From assembly GCF_038502225.1 (NCBI RefSeq), contig NC_091372.1, positions 9,277,024 to 9,341,023 on the forward strand: DNA of 64,000 nt, in the 5' to 3' direction. Origin of the DNA: Cherax quadricarinatus (taxonomy: Eukaryota; Arthropoda; Malacostraca; Decapoda; Parastacidae). Of the stretch, positions 55,353-64,000 are shown one piece after another (position 1 is the first letter of the stretch; every line of letters starts with the position of its first letter). The position numbers and the translations under genes were made by a program. The notes under the pieces were generated by a model that had not been told where the DNA came from, searched no databases, and saw only the letters and a list, made by a program, of their open reading frames with translations.

Positions 55353-56055
55353 ATGCAGAACTCAGCCATCTGGTCGAACAAGTACCTGGAATGCATTCAG
55401 AAAGTAATTACATTCCTTGATCCTGGGCCAAGAGAACTGGATCCTCAGTGTTACTCAATACGAACTCTGGTGACACAGTGACCGTCTCAGAGAGAATCTT
55501 CATCATTTTTTGTCTGCCCGATACGTAGGACTACACTTCGTCAGAATATGAGAAATCAGGAGTGTCTTTTAAATATAATAGAGGTGCTGTCATCGTTACC
55601 CAAAAAAGCCACATCATTACGTTTATTGGAAAGAACTAAATCCAAACCTATACAAAAATCTAAACCAAATCTTTCCAAATGCGAACCTCTCCGAGTTTTC
55701 CTGGCTGGATCTTCCGAAGTATCCTCTTCACTTATTTTTATGTTTGTTACGATAAAAGGTTAAATGTATACTTACGCTAATGTTAGTAATATGATGACCA
55801 GTTCACGGACGCTTTTGGTCAATTATCCAAGGTCTTTCGCTGGCCTACCAGTCCTCAGTTACTGAGACGATCTGTAAACTGATTTTAGGTAGGTAGTGTT
55901 CCGGTGATGTGGATCTACTGGCCAAAGTTCTTGTCAGAGCATTATGATCAGTTTCTTATGACAAGGCCTCAAATATGGGTACTAGCTCCATTAAGCCGCT
56001 CAGCCTATAACTAACACAAGCGCCAGAATAATTTTTTTACCTTCGTTTATGCAGA
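55353..56055. other. Non-coding spacer
   Basis: The open frame at 55,548-55,763 (71 codons, lysine-rich) has no recognised motif, signal or splice support, and is left uncalled. Nothing else was recognised. Confidence 0.35.
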
Positions 56056-56059
56056 TGCT

Positions 56060-56350
56060 GTCTTGCCAAAAGTGAACACAAACTATATTTCAGATGGTCC
56101 TCCGAACTACAACATTCCCACGAATCTTTCAGAGTGCAGGTACTGTACTTCCCACCGTCAGAACTGTAACACAACCCATCCTTCAGAGTGCAGGTACTGT
56201 ACTTCCCACCTTCAGAACTGTAACATCACTACCCATCCTTCGGAGTGCAGGTACTGTACTTCCTACCTCCAGGACTCAAACCCGGTTAACCAGTGCCCCT
56301 GAAACCCCTCTATAAATGTTACTTTGCTTACACTCCAGCAGTCACTGTGA
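56060..56350 (-). mobile_element. RTE LINE 3' UTR fragment with internal triplication
   Basis: On the minus strand the order GTAACATTTATAGAGGGGTT, TTTGAGTCCTGGAGGTAGGA, AAGTACAGTACCTGCACTCC follows the RTE 3' UTR at 53.62-53.72 kb. The block AGTGCAGGTACTGTACTTCC (minus-strand equivalent) then recurs three times at about 56,132, 56,189 and 56,247, each followed by CC/CAACTGTAAC-type spacers. It has no coding content. Confidence 0.75.
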
Positions 56351-57240
56351 TCGAGCACCCTCACAAATGCCTACTGGATGCTCAAGCCCCTACAACTTAA
56401 AACCTCTCCTTTTACATTTCTTCCGACAACTATTTGATTACCACCTGCTGGAGAAAGCCCAGCTACGAGGAGACCGCCGGGGGGGTCAACGCCCCAGCAG
56501 CCAGGTCTGTGACCCATCAATTAGATATTGTGGGTCAAATAATATCGCAGCTCCTGTGAAGCTTACGACACCTTCCTGATGGAGGACTGACCTTCCTGAC
56601 GGAGAGTTGCATGACCCGAAAGTTGTCTGATTACACAGCTTCAGAATGAAGGGCTGTAATCTCGCCCTGCACGATGCCTGCGCTGCCACACCCACCTCAG
56701 TCAACACTCACTTCAGTTACATTCCTAGGGGAAGCGCTTAACCAACAGGGATCGGCCAGCATCTTGGGGAATAGAGCAAGGAGGTTCGATCAAAGGAGAA
56801 GGGAGGCGGGAGGGTATGAATCCAATTCCTTAGATCATGAACCCCCCTCGTCAGCATTACGTAACCTCCCCTGAAACGTTTCTCTCACCATATTGCTTTC
56901 TCAATAAAGATACCCAAGTGTTGTACATGTATCTATCTTACATATCTATTTTGCATACCTGCAACATTTTTTTACAAAAAAGGTTTAAGTAAATCGATTT
57001 TTAAATGCGTTTCAAAAATCTCCGACCATAATTAAATCCCACTGAAAAAGGCCTTTATCGCACATACTGTTAAACTCTGGATAAATTCTTTCAATCTCTT
57101 ATGAAAATAAATTCACTTATATAGAGGAGCTTAATAAGACAGCAAACTGAGCACCAAAATACAAAATAATACTTTGGAACGAATCTAATAACCAATTAAC
57201 ATACTGTCGTGTCTTAATGTAACCTTCAAGGCTCTTAAAA
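56351..57240. other. Non-coding spacer
   Basis: A short LINE-terminus-like GGGGGGTCAACGCCCCAGCA near 56,479 is on the minus strand. Otherwise no gene or element was recognised. Confidence 0.35.
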
Positions 57241-57246
57241 AATATA

Positions 57247-57448
57247 CAGTGGACCCCCGCATAACGATTACCTCCGAATGCGACCAATTATGTAAGTGTA
57301 TTTATGTAAGTGCGTTTGTGCGTGTATGTTTGGGGGTCTAAAATAGACTAATCTACTTCACAATATTCCTTATGGGAATAAATTCGGTCAGTACTGGCAC
57401 CTGAACATACTTCTGGAGTGAAAAAATATCGTTAACCGGGGGTCCACG
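57247..57448. mobile_element. MITE-like DNA transposon flanked by TA
   Basis: Left terminus CAGTGGACCCCCGCATAACG and right terminus CGTTAACCGGGGGTCCACG are inverted repeats, with one base missing and two mismatches in about 21 positions. The dinucleotide TA flanks both sides (57,245-57,246 and 57,449-57,450), consistent with TA target duplication of the Tc1/mariner-pogo group. About 202 bp, no coding capacity. Confidence 0.8.
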
Positions 57449-57553
57449 TATTGATACAGCTGAGAAAAAAATTGTCTAAGTTGAAGTAGCGAGTTACAAG
57501 ACGGAGAGAGACAGTAAGACTGGCAGGTACTATCTGGAAGTGACGTAACTGCC

Positions 57554-57595
57554 TTGGCACTGGTGAAGGGCTCTTTAGCCCTTCACCAGTGCCAA
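57554..57595. repeat. Perfect 19-bp hairpin
   Basis: TTGGCACTGGTGAAGGGCT, a 4-base CTTT loop, then its exact reverse complement AGCCCTTCACCAGTGCCAA. Confidence 0.9.
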
Positions 57596-57602
57596 AGGAG
57601 TA

Positions 57603-57648
57603 CCAAGGAAGAAGAGAGTGGCTCCAGAGCGGCTCTCCTCTTCCTTGG
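57603..57648. repeat. Second hairpin, 16-bp stem
   Basis: CCAAGGAAGAAGAGAG and CTCTCCTCTTCCTTGG pair with one mismatch around a 14-base loop. It starts 7 bp after the first hairpin. Confidence 0.85.
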
Positions 57649-57731
57649 ATCAAATATGGACCCATTTTGTTGATATGAGATTTCTCAAATCTCAAACTCT
57701 TTAGAAGCTTACCCGTCAACGAAAGCTACAC

Positions 57732-57753
57732 AATATATATACATATATACATA

Positions 57754-57838
<85 letters not shown>
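57732..57838. repeat. (TA)n microsatellite, left
   Basis: TA run with a few CA/GTA interruptions at its left edge, adjoining the tail end of the left SINE of an inverted pair. Confidence 0.95.
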
Positions 57839-57840
<2 letters not shown>

Positions 57841-58177
57841 GTAACCACGAACGAGTGGTATTCATCAGAAACAACACTGCTACTAGTCAAGGACTCGAAC
57901 CCATGCTGATTTGGCCCGCCTCATGGTGAGCGAAAACACATGATGCTCTAACCCACAGAACCACGCAATCCTACGCAATCCGAGGACATACATATGTCCT
58001 CGGATCACAGTAAAACACCTAGCTCTGCTGGGTGCGTGATTCTTGTAGGATTTGGTGGTCCTGGGGGTTAAAGCGTCATGTGGTATTCGCTCACCATGAG
58101 GGGGACCAAAACAACATGGGTTCGAGTCCTTGGCTAGTCGCAGTGTTGTTACTGATCAATACCACTTGTTCGTGGTT

Positions 58178-58180
<3 letters not shown>
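57839..58180. mobile_element. Head-to-head SINE pair bounded by (TA)n on both sides
   Basis: The left copy (minus) begins with its tail TTGTAACCACGAACGAGTGG and holds AGGACTCGAACCCATGCTGA. The right copy (plus, from about 58,020) holds TGGTCCTGGGGGTTAAAGCG, ATGGGTTCGAGTCCTTGGCT and ends ACCACTTGTTCGTGGTTACA. It is the same family as at 51.17-51.33 kb. The outer ends form near-perfect inverted repeats that run into (TA)n. Confidence 0.8.

Positions 58181-58235
<55 letters not shown>
58180..58235. repeat. (TA)n microsatellite, right
   Basis: Pure TA run directly at the tail of the right SINE. Confidence 0.95.
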
Positions 58236-58236
<1 letters not shown>

Positions 58237-58600
58237 CAGATCTACAGTTGTATCAATCACTACATAAATGCACTATAAGATTCTCTAGCGTAATGAGTGA
58301 AGCTATATATCAGCGCGATACATGACACTTCTTTGAATTAGAGATGTTTCGCCCACTAGGGAATTTATCAGTTCATAAATTCCTTATTGACAAATAACTC
58401 CATCTGGGTAGAAAAAAAATTTAGACGACTGATAAACAAGCCGCGAATATTTTTAATGGCCGAAAAGAAACGGAAATATTTATGTCAATATACTTGAAGA
58501 ACCACATTCCCCCAAAAGGTCTTTAGAAGCTTTCTAACATGCCGAAATCCTTCTGTGCTAATGCATTACAGCATAATTATTAAATATGTGAGAAAAACTT
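58236..58600. other. Non-coding spacer upstream of cuticle gene 3
   Basis: No gene or repeat was recognised. Distal regulatory sequence of gene 3 could lie here but cannot be pinpointed. Confidence 0.3.
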
Positions 58601-58702
58601 GTCCCTGGTTGAGAGGTGTGGTCAGGATCGGCTGGTATATATCTTACAGCAACTGGGGTACAGCATCATTCGTTCCTCGTCGTATCCCAAACACCTCTCA
58701 AC
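58601..58702 (+). promoter_or_regulatory. Promoter and 5' UTR of cuticle gene 3
   Basis: TATATATC at 58,636-58,643 with CATCATTCG about 30 bp downstream as the likely start region. GAGAGGTGTGGTCAGGATCG upstream resembles the GAGGTGTGTG block of genes 1 and 2 at the same distance from the TATA box. The rest of the promoter has diverged. Confidence 0.6.
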
Positions 58703-60773
58703 ATGAGCACTAAGGTTGGTGGTGTTAGTAGATAATGAACAATGGTTATAAATGGCCATACTTTTTTTAAGGGGTGGACCGGTAAGACAGCGGAAGGCAT
58801 CAATCTGATGACTAAAAGCTCCAAAGGCGGGTCATCATCTGACCAAGACCGCGTCAGGAAACACTTGTCTTGTTTCCTGACGAACTTTACCTAACCTAAC
58901 CAAGGTTGGTTGGTTGGTTATGGGGTTTAAAGTCTTGCTATTACCGTGGGTCATTAACACTGGTTGGTTGGTTAATGAGGGTTATTAAGACCGGTGGGTT
59001 GGTTAATGAGGCTTGAAGCCTATCTATCACACGAGGGTCATTAAGGCTGAGTGATTGGTTAAACAGGGTTTAAAACCTATGGGGTTTAAAGTCTTTATGT
59101 TACATAACGGCCATTAAAGCTGGTTACCTTTGATATATATCTTTGAAGAGTTTCGAGAGTTTCTCTAGTCTCTGAGCCCGGCCATGGGCCAGGCTCATTC
59201 TCGTTGGTTGGTCAATAAAATTTAAGCTCTGAGGATGAGGGTGATCTGTTCACCACCAGCCAATAATAATAACCCAAATAAGGATTAAGGTAACCTTTCA
59301 GTGTGTATCATCACAAACTCTTTTCTACATCAATAATGTGGCTAAAATAATACCTGGCTAGAATTACATTGTTCTAGAATTATATATGTCAAGACAGTAA
59401 CTGCATTTGCTGTGTTATATTCGGTTAGGATTATGTTTATTTGGAATTATAATAACTTACTATGATCATTTGTCTAGAATTTTGTATGTCTAATAATAAT
59501 ATTTTACTGGGAAATTAATACTAATTCTCAAGTATTGCACAGATATTGGAAATTCTATGTTAAATTTCTGTTAAAATATCCACTGATGAAATTGGTAACT
59601 TACAAGGGGAAAATTTAGCGGCTGGAAAAATGGGAGGTAATGGGATTAGATCAGAGGAAGAGGTAAATAAACTCCATTTCTTAGGATTATGAGGTCTTCA
59701 AGGCACCCTTGTACAGGATCAACACTATGTTACAGATTCTGATTCTTCTGGGAGTGGCAGCCTTGGTAGCAGCAGACAGCAGAAGCAGAGAAACCTTTGC
59801 TTATGCAGCTCCACGAGTAAGTACTTATTAAAACCTACAATTTTTGGAAATGCTCAGTTTATTTTCAGTGTGTGTTTTATCTAAGAACTCTTCATTGTTT
59901 CCATGTGGGATGAAAATCCATCATTAGCTGGTGATGTGATCTGTAATTACACTTCCTTGCAGTGTTCCTCTTTCTCAGCATTTGACTGAATCCACTGCTG
60001 CTACTACTACTACCACTGCTACTACTACCACTGCTACTACTACTACTACCACCTCTACCACTACTTCTCTTCTTCCTTTCCTACTACCTCTCTTGTCCCG
60101 TCCCTGTCTGCTGGCCTATATACACTCCCGCCTTCTCTCGTTTCTGTTAGTGTGACTTTGTAAATGGTCCAAGTCGGACCTAAACGTCATCGTAAGCTCC
60201 TGTCTTCTATGTTCGGGTTATTTGTGTATTGTTCCAGTCACGGTATTGTGCCATTTTTGTGATTTATAAGTGAAGCATCGTCCCTCGTCAGGAGACCGAT
60301 AAGCCAGAGGACCTCAGTCACACCATGTCATATAAAAAATCGCATATATCTCCTGACAAATGAAATGCTCCAGATTGAAACAGATTTAGCAGATAACATT
60401 CATTGTGCATTTAAGATTTAATATGAGACTTTTATCGATTTTTTCTTTTTGTAATTTTTAGGCTTTTTCTGCCGAATCGTTTGAGTCTGGTGAGGCTAAG
60501 TACGACTTTGAGTGGTCCGTAAGAGACGATTCCTCCAGCAACGACTTCGCCCACCAGGAGGCTCGCAATGAGGATGACACCAAGGGGTCGTACACCGTAC
60601 AGCTCCCCGATGGTCGTCTACAGACTGTGACTTACTACGTGGACGGTGACTCAGGCTACGTGGCCGAGGTGACTTACCAGGGAGAAGCTCGCTACCCTGA
60701 CTCTGATGAGTCCAGGGAGTACGCACCACCCAGGCCCCGATACTTAACTCCCGACTCCAATGAGTCAAAGTAA
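58703..60773 (+). CDS. RR-type cuticle protein, gene 3 (diverged paralogue)
   Basis: Exons are 58,703-58,714, 59,736-59,816 and 60,462-60,773, giving 134 residues. Exon 1 encodes MSTK. Exon 2 gives a signal peptide (ILILLGVAALVAA, likely cut before DSRS). Exon 3 has the RR domain (YDFEWSV, GSYTVQLPDGRLQTVTYYV, GYVAEVTYQGEA) and a tail with two DSxES motifs, one fewer than genes 1 and 2. The family role is a secreted chitin-binding exoskeleton protein. Intron phases match the other two genes. Introns are longer (1,021 and 645 bp) because repeats have inserted: a TTAGG-edged repeat in intron 1 and half a palindromic element plus a CTACTA microsatellite in intron 2. The first donor is GTTGGT, weaker than the GTAACT of genes 1 and 2. 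Confidence 0.85.
58771..58905 (-). repeat. Short dispersed repeat with a TTAGG edge, copy 4 (in intron)
   Basis: GACCGGTAAGACAGCGGAAG, ATCTGATGACTAAAAGC, CCGCGTCAGGAAACACTTG and ACCTAACCTAACC at the right edge, matching copies 1-3 in reverse orientation. Two CCTAA units are present. It lies inside intron 1 of gene 3. Confidence 0.75.
58906..59130. repeat. Degenerate tandem repeat, unit about 60-65 bp
   Basis: Recurring GGTTGGTTGGTTA..., GGGTTTAAAGTC/GAAGCC, CACGAGGGTCATTAA blocks, about four units. Single relatives lie near 17,515-17,560, 20,390-20,450 (minus) and 23,140-23,200 (minus). Confidence 0.65.
59995..60068. repeat. (CTA/CTG)n trinucleotide microsatellite
   Basis: Runs of CTACTACTAC with CACTGCTAC interruptions inside intron 2 of gene 3. 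Confidence 0.85.
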
Positions 60774-60903
60774 ACTCCATCGTGTACCTCCCTCGCAAAC
60801 TCCACTACTTCCTAAATACCTGTAATTCATAGACCTGTAAATATTATAGTTTAACGAATGTATTTATATATAAATTATCCAATATAGCAAATTAATGTGC
60901 AAT

Positions 60904-60909
60904 AATAAA
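60904..60909 (+). terminator. Likely poly(A) signal of cuticle gene 3
   Basis: AATAAA in an A/T-rich 3' region, about 130 bp after the stop codon, similar to the 115-130 bp spacing in genes 1 and 2. Confidence 0.6.
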
Positions 60910-61133
60910 AATTAAACATTTATAACAGTTTTAATTTATATCTGTTCCTCCAGCCAATTTTAATAAAAATATATTATGTAAATAAGTGATTTCAACACAA
61001 AAGTATATAGTGAGCCAGAATAATTAAGAGAGTTGTGAATTCACACAATAATTATATTTTGAAAAGATATTACAAGTTATATTTTTGTAACTACAAGTAC
61101 GTGACTATAAACGGGTAGTTAAATAGTTGATCA
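60910..61133. other. A/T-rich non-coding spacer
   Basis: Nothing recognised. Confidence 0.3.
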
Positions 61134-61297
61134 TTCATTCATACACACATGCGTAGCTTTAAGAAGAGGTGCGACAAGGCTCATGAAGCCTGGAGAGAGT
61201 GGACCTAGTAGTGGCCAGAGAAGAGGCGGGGCCAGGTGAGTACAAATAGATGAGTGCACACACGCAATGAATCGACCCCTGGAACCACAATTAGGCG

Positions 61298-61300
<3 letters not shown>
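61134..61300 (+). mobile_element. CR1-like LINE 3' terminus
   Basis: AGAAGAGGTGCGACAAGGCT, CATGAAGCCTGGAGAGAG, GAAGAGGCGGGGCCAGGTGA, CGACCCCTGGAACCACAATT and GGCGAGTACACAC match, in order, the end of the copy at 62.63-62.76 kb. Only the last residues and 3' UTR remain. It runs directly into (AC)n. Confidence 0.8.

Positions 61301-61367
<67 letters not shown>
61301..61367. repeat. (AC)n microsatellite between two LINE copies
   Basis: About 33 uninterrupted AC units. Confidence 0.97.
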
Positions 61368-61373
<6 letters not shown>

Positions 61374-62676
61374 GGCACTAAACTATAGACCTGTGTCATT
61401 GACGTGTATAGTATGTAAAATTATGGAGAAGATTATCAGGAGGAGAGTGGTGGAGCACCTGGAACGGAACAGGAGTATAAATGTCAACCAGCACGGATTC
61501 ACGGAAGGCAAATCCTGTGTCACAAACCTTCTGGAGTTTTATGATAAAATAACAGAAGTAAGACAAGAGAGAGAGGGGTGGGTTGATTGCATCTTCTTGG
61601 ACTGCAAGAAGGCCTTTGACACAGTTCCTCACAAGAGATTAGTGCAGAAGCTAGAGCATCAGGCGCATATAACAGGAAGGGCACTGCAATGGATCAGAGA
61701 ATACCTGACAGGGAGGCAACAACGAGTCATGGTACGTAATGATGTATCACAGTGGGCACCTGTGACGAGCGGGGTCCCACAGGGGTCGGTCCTAGGACCA
61801 GTGCTATTTTTGGTATATGTGAACGACATGACGGAAGGGTTAGACTCAGAAGTGTCCCTGTTTGCAGATGATGTGAAGTTAATGAGGAGAATTAAATCTG
61901 ATGAGGACCAGGCAGGACTTCAAAGAGACCTGGACAGACTGGACACCTGGTCCAGCAAATGGCTTCTCGAATTTAATCCTGCCAAATGCAAAGTCATGAA
62001 GATAGGGGAAGGGCACAGAAGACCACAGACAGAGTATAGGCTAGGTGCCCAAAGACTGCAAACCTCACTCAAGGAGAAAGATCTTGGGGTGAGTATAACA
62101 CCGAGCATGTCTCCGGAAGGACACATCAATCAGATAACTGCTGCAGCATATGGGCGCCTGGCAAACCTGAGAACAGCATTCCGATACCTTAGTAAGGAAT
62201 CATTCAAGACACTGTACACCGTGTATGTCAGGCCCATACTGGAGTATGCAGCACCTGTTTGGAACCCGCACTTGATAAAGCACGTCAAGAAACTAGAGAA
62301 AGTACAAAGGTTTGCGACAAGGTTAGTTCCAGAGCTAAGGGGAATGTCCTATGAAGAAAGATTAAGGGAAATCGGCCTGACGACACTGGAGGACAGGAGG
62401 GTCAGGGGAGGCATGATAACGACATATAAAATACTGCGTGGAATAGACAAGGTGGACAAAGACAGGATGTTCCAGGGAGGGGACACAGAAACAAGAGGCC
62501 ACAATTGGAAGTTGAAGACACAAATGAGTCAGAGAGATAGTAGGAAGTATTTCTTCAGTCATAGAGTTGTAAGGCAGTGGAATAGCCTAGAAAACGACGT
62601 AGTGGAGGCAGGAACCATACACAGTTTTAAGACGAGGTTTGATAAAGCTCATGGAGCGGGGAGAGAGAGGGCCTAG
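61368..62676 (+). pseudogene. Partial reverse transcriptase of the CR1-like LINE
   Basis: About 435 residues are uninterrupted. They begin at NYRPVSLTCIVCKIMEKII (RT block 1) and continue through QHGFTEGKSCVTNLL, LDCKKAFDTVPHKRLV, TSGVPQGSVLGPVLF, the catalytic FADD, NPAKCKVMKIG and KDLGVSITPSM. The C-terminal EYAAPVWNPHLIKHVKK, GHNWKLKTQMSQRDSRKYFF and IHSFKTRFDKAHG follow. Endonuclease and ORF1 are absent. A formal ATG at 61,267 lies in the preceding LINE end and reads through the (AC)n run as Thr-His repeats, so it is not a real start. Lack of frame damage suggests recent insertion. Confidence 0.85.
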
Positions 62677-62754
62677 TAGCAATCGGTGAAGAGGCGGGGC
62701 CAGGAGCTAGGACTCGACCCCTGCAACCACAAATAGGTGAGTACAAATAGGTGA
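61368..62754 (+). mobile_element. 5'-truncated CR1-like LINE flanked by (AC)n on both sides
   Basis: Starts inside the RT domain immediately after an (AC)n run, and ends with GGGGCCAGGAGCTAGGACTC, CACAAATAGGTGAGTAC, again followed by (AC)n. The coding part is 61,368-62,676. Confidence 0.88.
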
Positions 62755-63264
<510 letters not shown>

Positions 63265-64000
63265 AATCCTGAGGAAAGGCAGAGGGAACAGGGGGGGTGG
63301 AGGAGTGGCATTGCTGATCAAAAATCGCTGGAATTTTGATGAGCTGGAGAGAGGAGACAGCGGAGAAGAAAGTGATTACATAGAGGGAACACTTCACTCT
63401 GGAGGTCCCAAGGTGGTAATAGCAGTGATGTATAACCCACCACAGAACAGCAGGAGGCCAAGGCAAGAGTACGACGAGAGCAATAGAGCGATGGTTGACA
63501 CACTGGCTAGAGTGGCCAGAAGAGCTCATGCATGCAGGGCAAAGCTCCTGATCATGGGCGACTTTAACCACAAGGAGATCGATTGGGAGAACTTGGACCC
63601 ACATGGGGGCCAAGATACATGGAGGGCTAAGATGATGGAGGTGGTACTGGAAAACTTCATGTGCCAACACGTAAGGGACAGTACAAGAGAGAGAGAGAGG
63701 ATGAACCAGCAAGGCTGGACTTAGTATTCACCTTGAGTAGTGCAGATATCGAGGACATCACATATGAAAGACCCCTTGGGGCCAGTGACCATGTGGTTTT
63801 AAGCTTCGAATACACAGTAGAGCTACAAGTGGAGGGAGAAGCAGGAAGGCCAGGACGAATGAAGCCAAACTACAAGAAAGGGGACTACACAGGAATGAGG
63901 AACTACCCGAACGGGGTTCAGTGGGACAGAGAACTGGCAGGGAAGCCAGTTAATGAGATGATGGAATATGTAGCAACAAAATGCAAGGAGGCTGAGGAGA
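63265..64000 (+). pseudogene. CR1-like LINE endonuclease region, frameshifted, runs off the window
   Basis: The frame GGGVALLIKNRWNFDELERG, then VVIAVMYNPPQNSRR and LLIMGDFNHKEIDWENL is an apurinic-type endonuclease (GDFN core). At about 63,695-63,710, in a (GA)n run, the frame shifts. The downstream endonuclease sequence continues in another frame with LDLVFTL and ASDHVVLSFEY (the SDH catalytic motif). It starts right after (AC)n and is cut by the window end. It probably belongs to the same family as the copy at 61.4 kb, which would then supply the RT half. Whether the native copy beyond 64,000 is complete cannot be seen. Confidence 0.8.

Overview
The window looks like nuclear DNA of an arthropod, most likely a decapod crustacean. 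Three things point there: spliced Rebers-Riddiford (RR) cuticle protein genes, interstitial arrays of the arthropod telomere pentamer TTAGG, and an extreme load of tandem repeats and LINE/SINE elements. The species assignment is inference. There are no operons, CRISPR arrays, rRNA genes or intact tRNA genes. All boundaries and copy numbers were read by eye, so array edges are good to about ten bases and unit counts are approximate.

The only host genes I can support are three plus-strand cuticle protein genes at 24.83-25.66, 32.96-33.78 and 58.70-60.77 kb. Each has three exons. Exon 1 encodes only four residues, exon 2 the rest of the signal peptide and a short linker, and exon 3 the chitin-binding RR domain with a DSxES-rich tail. 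Genes 1 and 2 are near-identical duplicates sharing promoter and introns. Gene 3 is a diverged, shorter paralogue. They form a loose cuticle gene cluster whose products would be secreted and bind chitin in the exoskeleton.

Roughly 24 kb, over a third of the window, is tandem repeat. There is a 20-bp array of about 10.4 kb (1.4-11.8 kb), a 25-bp array (13.45-13.95), a 19-bp array (21.16-23.0), a 56-bp array (28.2-29.8), a 28-bp array (31.17-32.05) and two abutting arrays (38.39-38.96). Further on come a 14-bp array of about 3.3 kb (39.73-43.02), a 29-bp array (46.77-50.94, split by a LINE fragment) and a 53-bp array (54.77-55.35), plus (TA)n, (ATT)n and (AC)n runs. The long reading frames over these arrays are artefacts of stop-free repeat units.

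Mobile elements fill most of the rest. A CR1-type LINE with two intact frames, an esterase-like ORF1 and an EN-RT ORF2 joined by an overlapping TGATG, lies on the minus strand at 33.9-37.8 kb. A 5'-truncated RTE-type LINE lies at 51.9-53.85 kb. Several copies of a second CR1-like family lie at 43.2-43.7, 53.9-54.2, 61.1-61.3, 61.4-62.75 and 63.3-64.0 kb, most of them abutting (AC)n microsatellites. A degenerate LINE lies at 44.4-46.6 kb. There are several tRNA-derived SINE families, including head-to-head inverted pairs, a TA-flanked MITE, and a short repeat whose edge carries TTAGG. The most interesting structural theme is that tandem arrays repeatedly begin at the ends of mobile elements.
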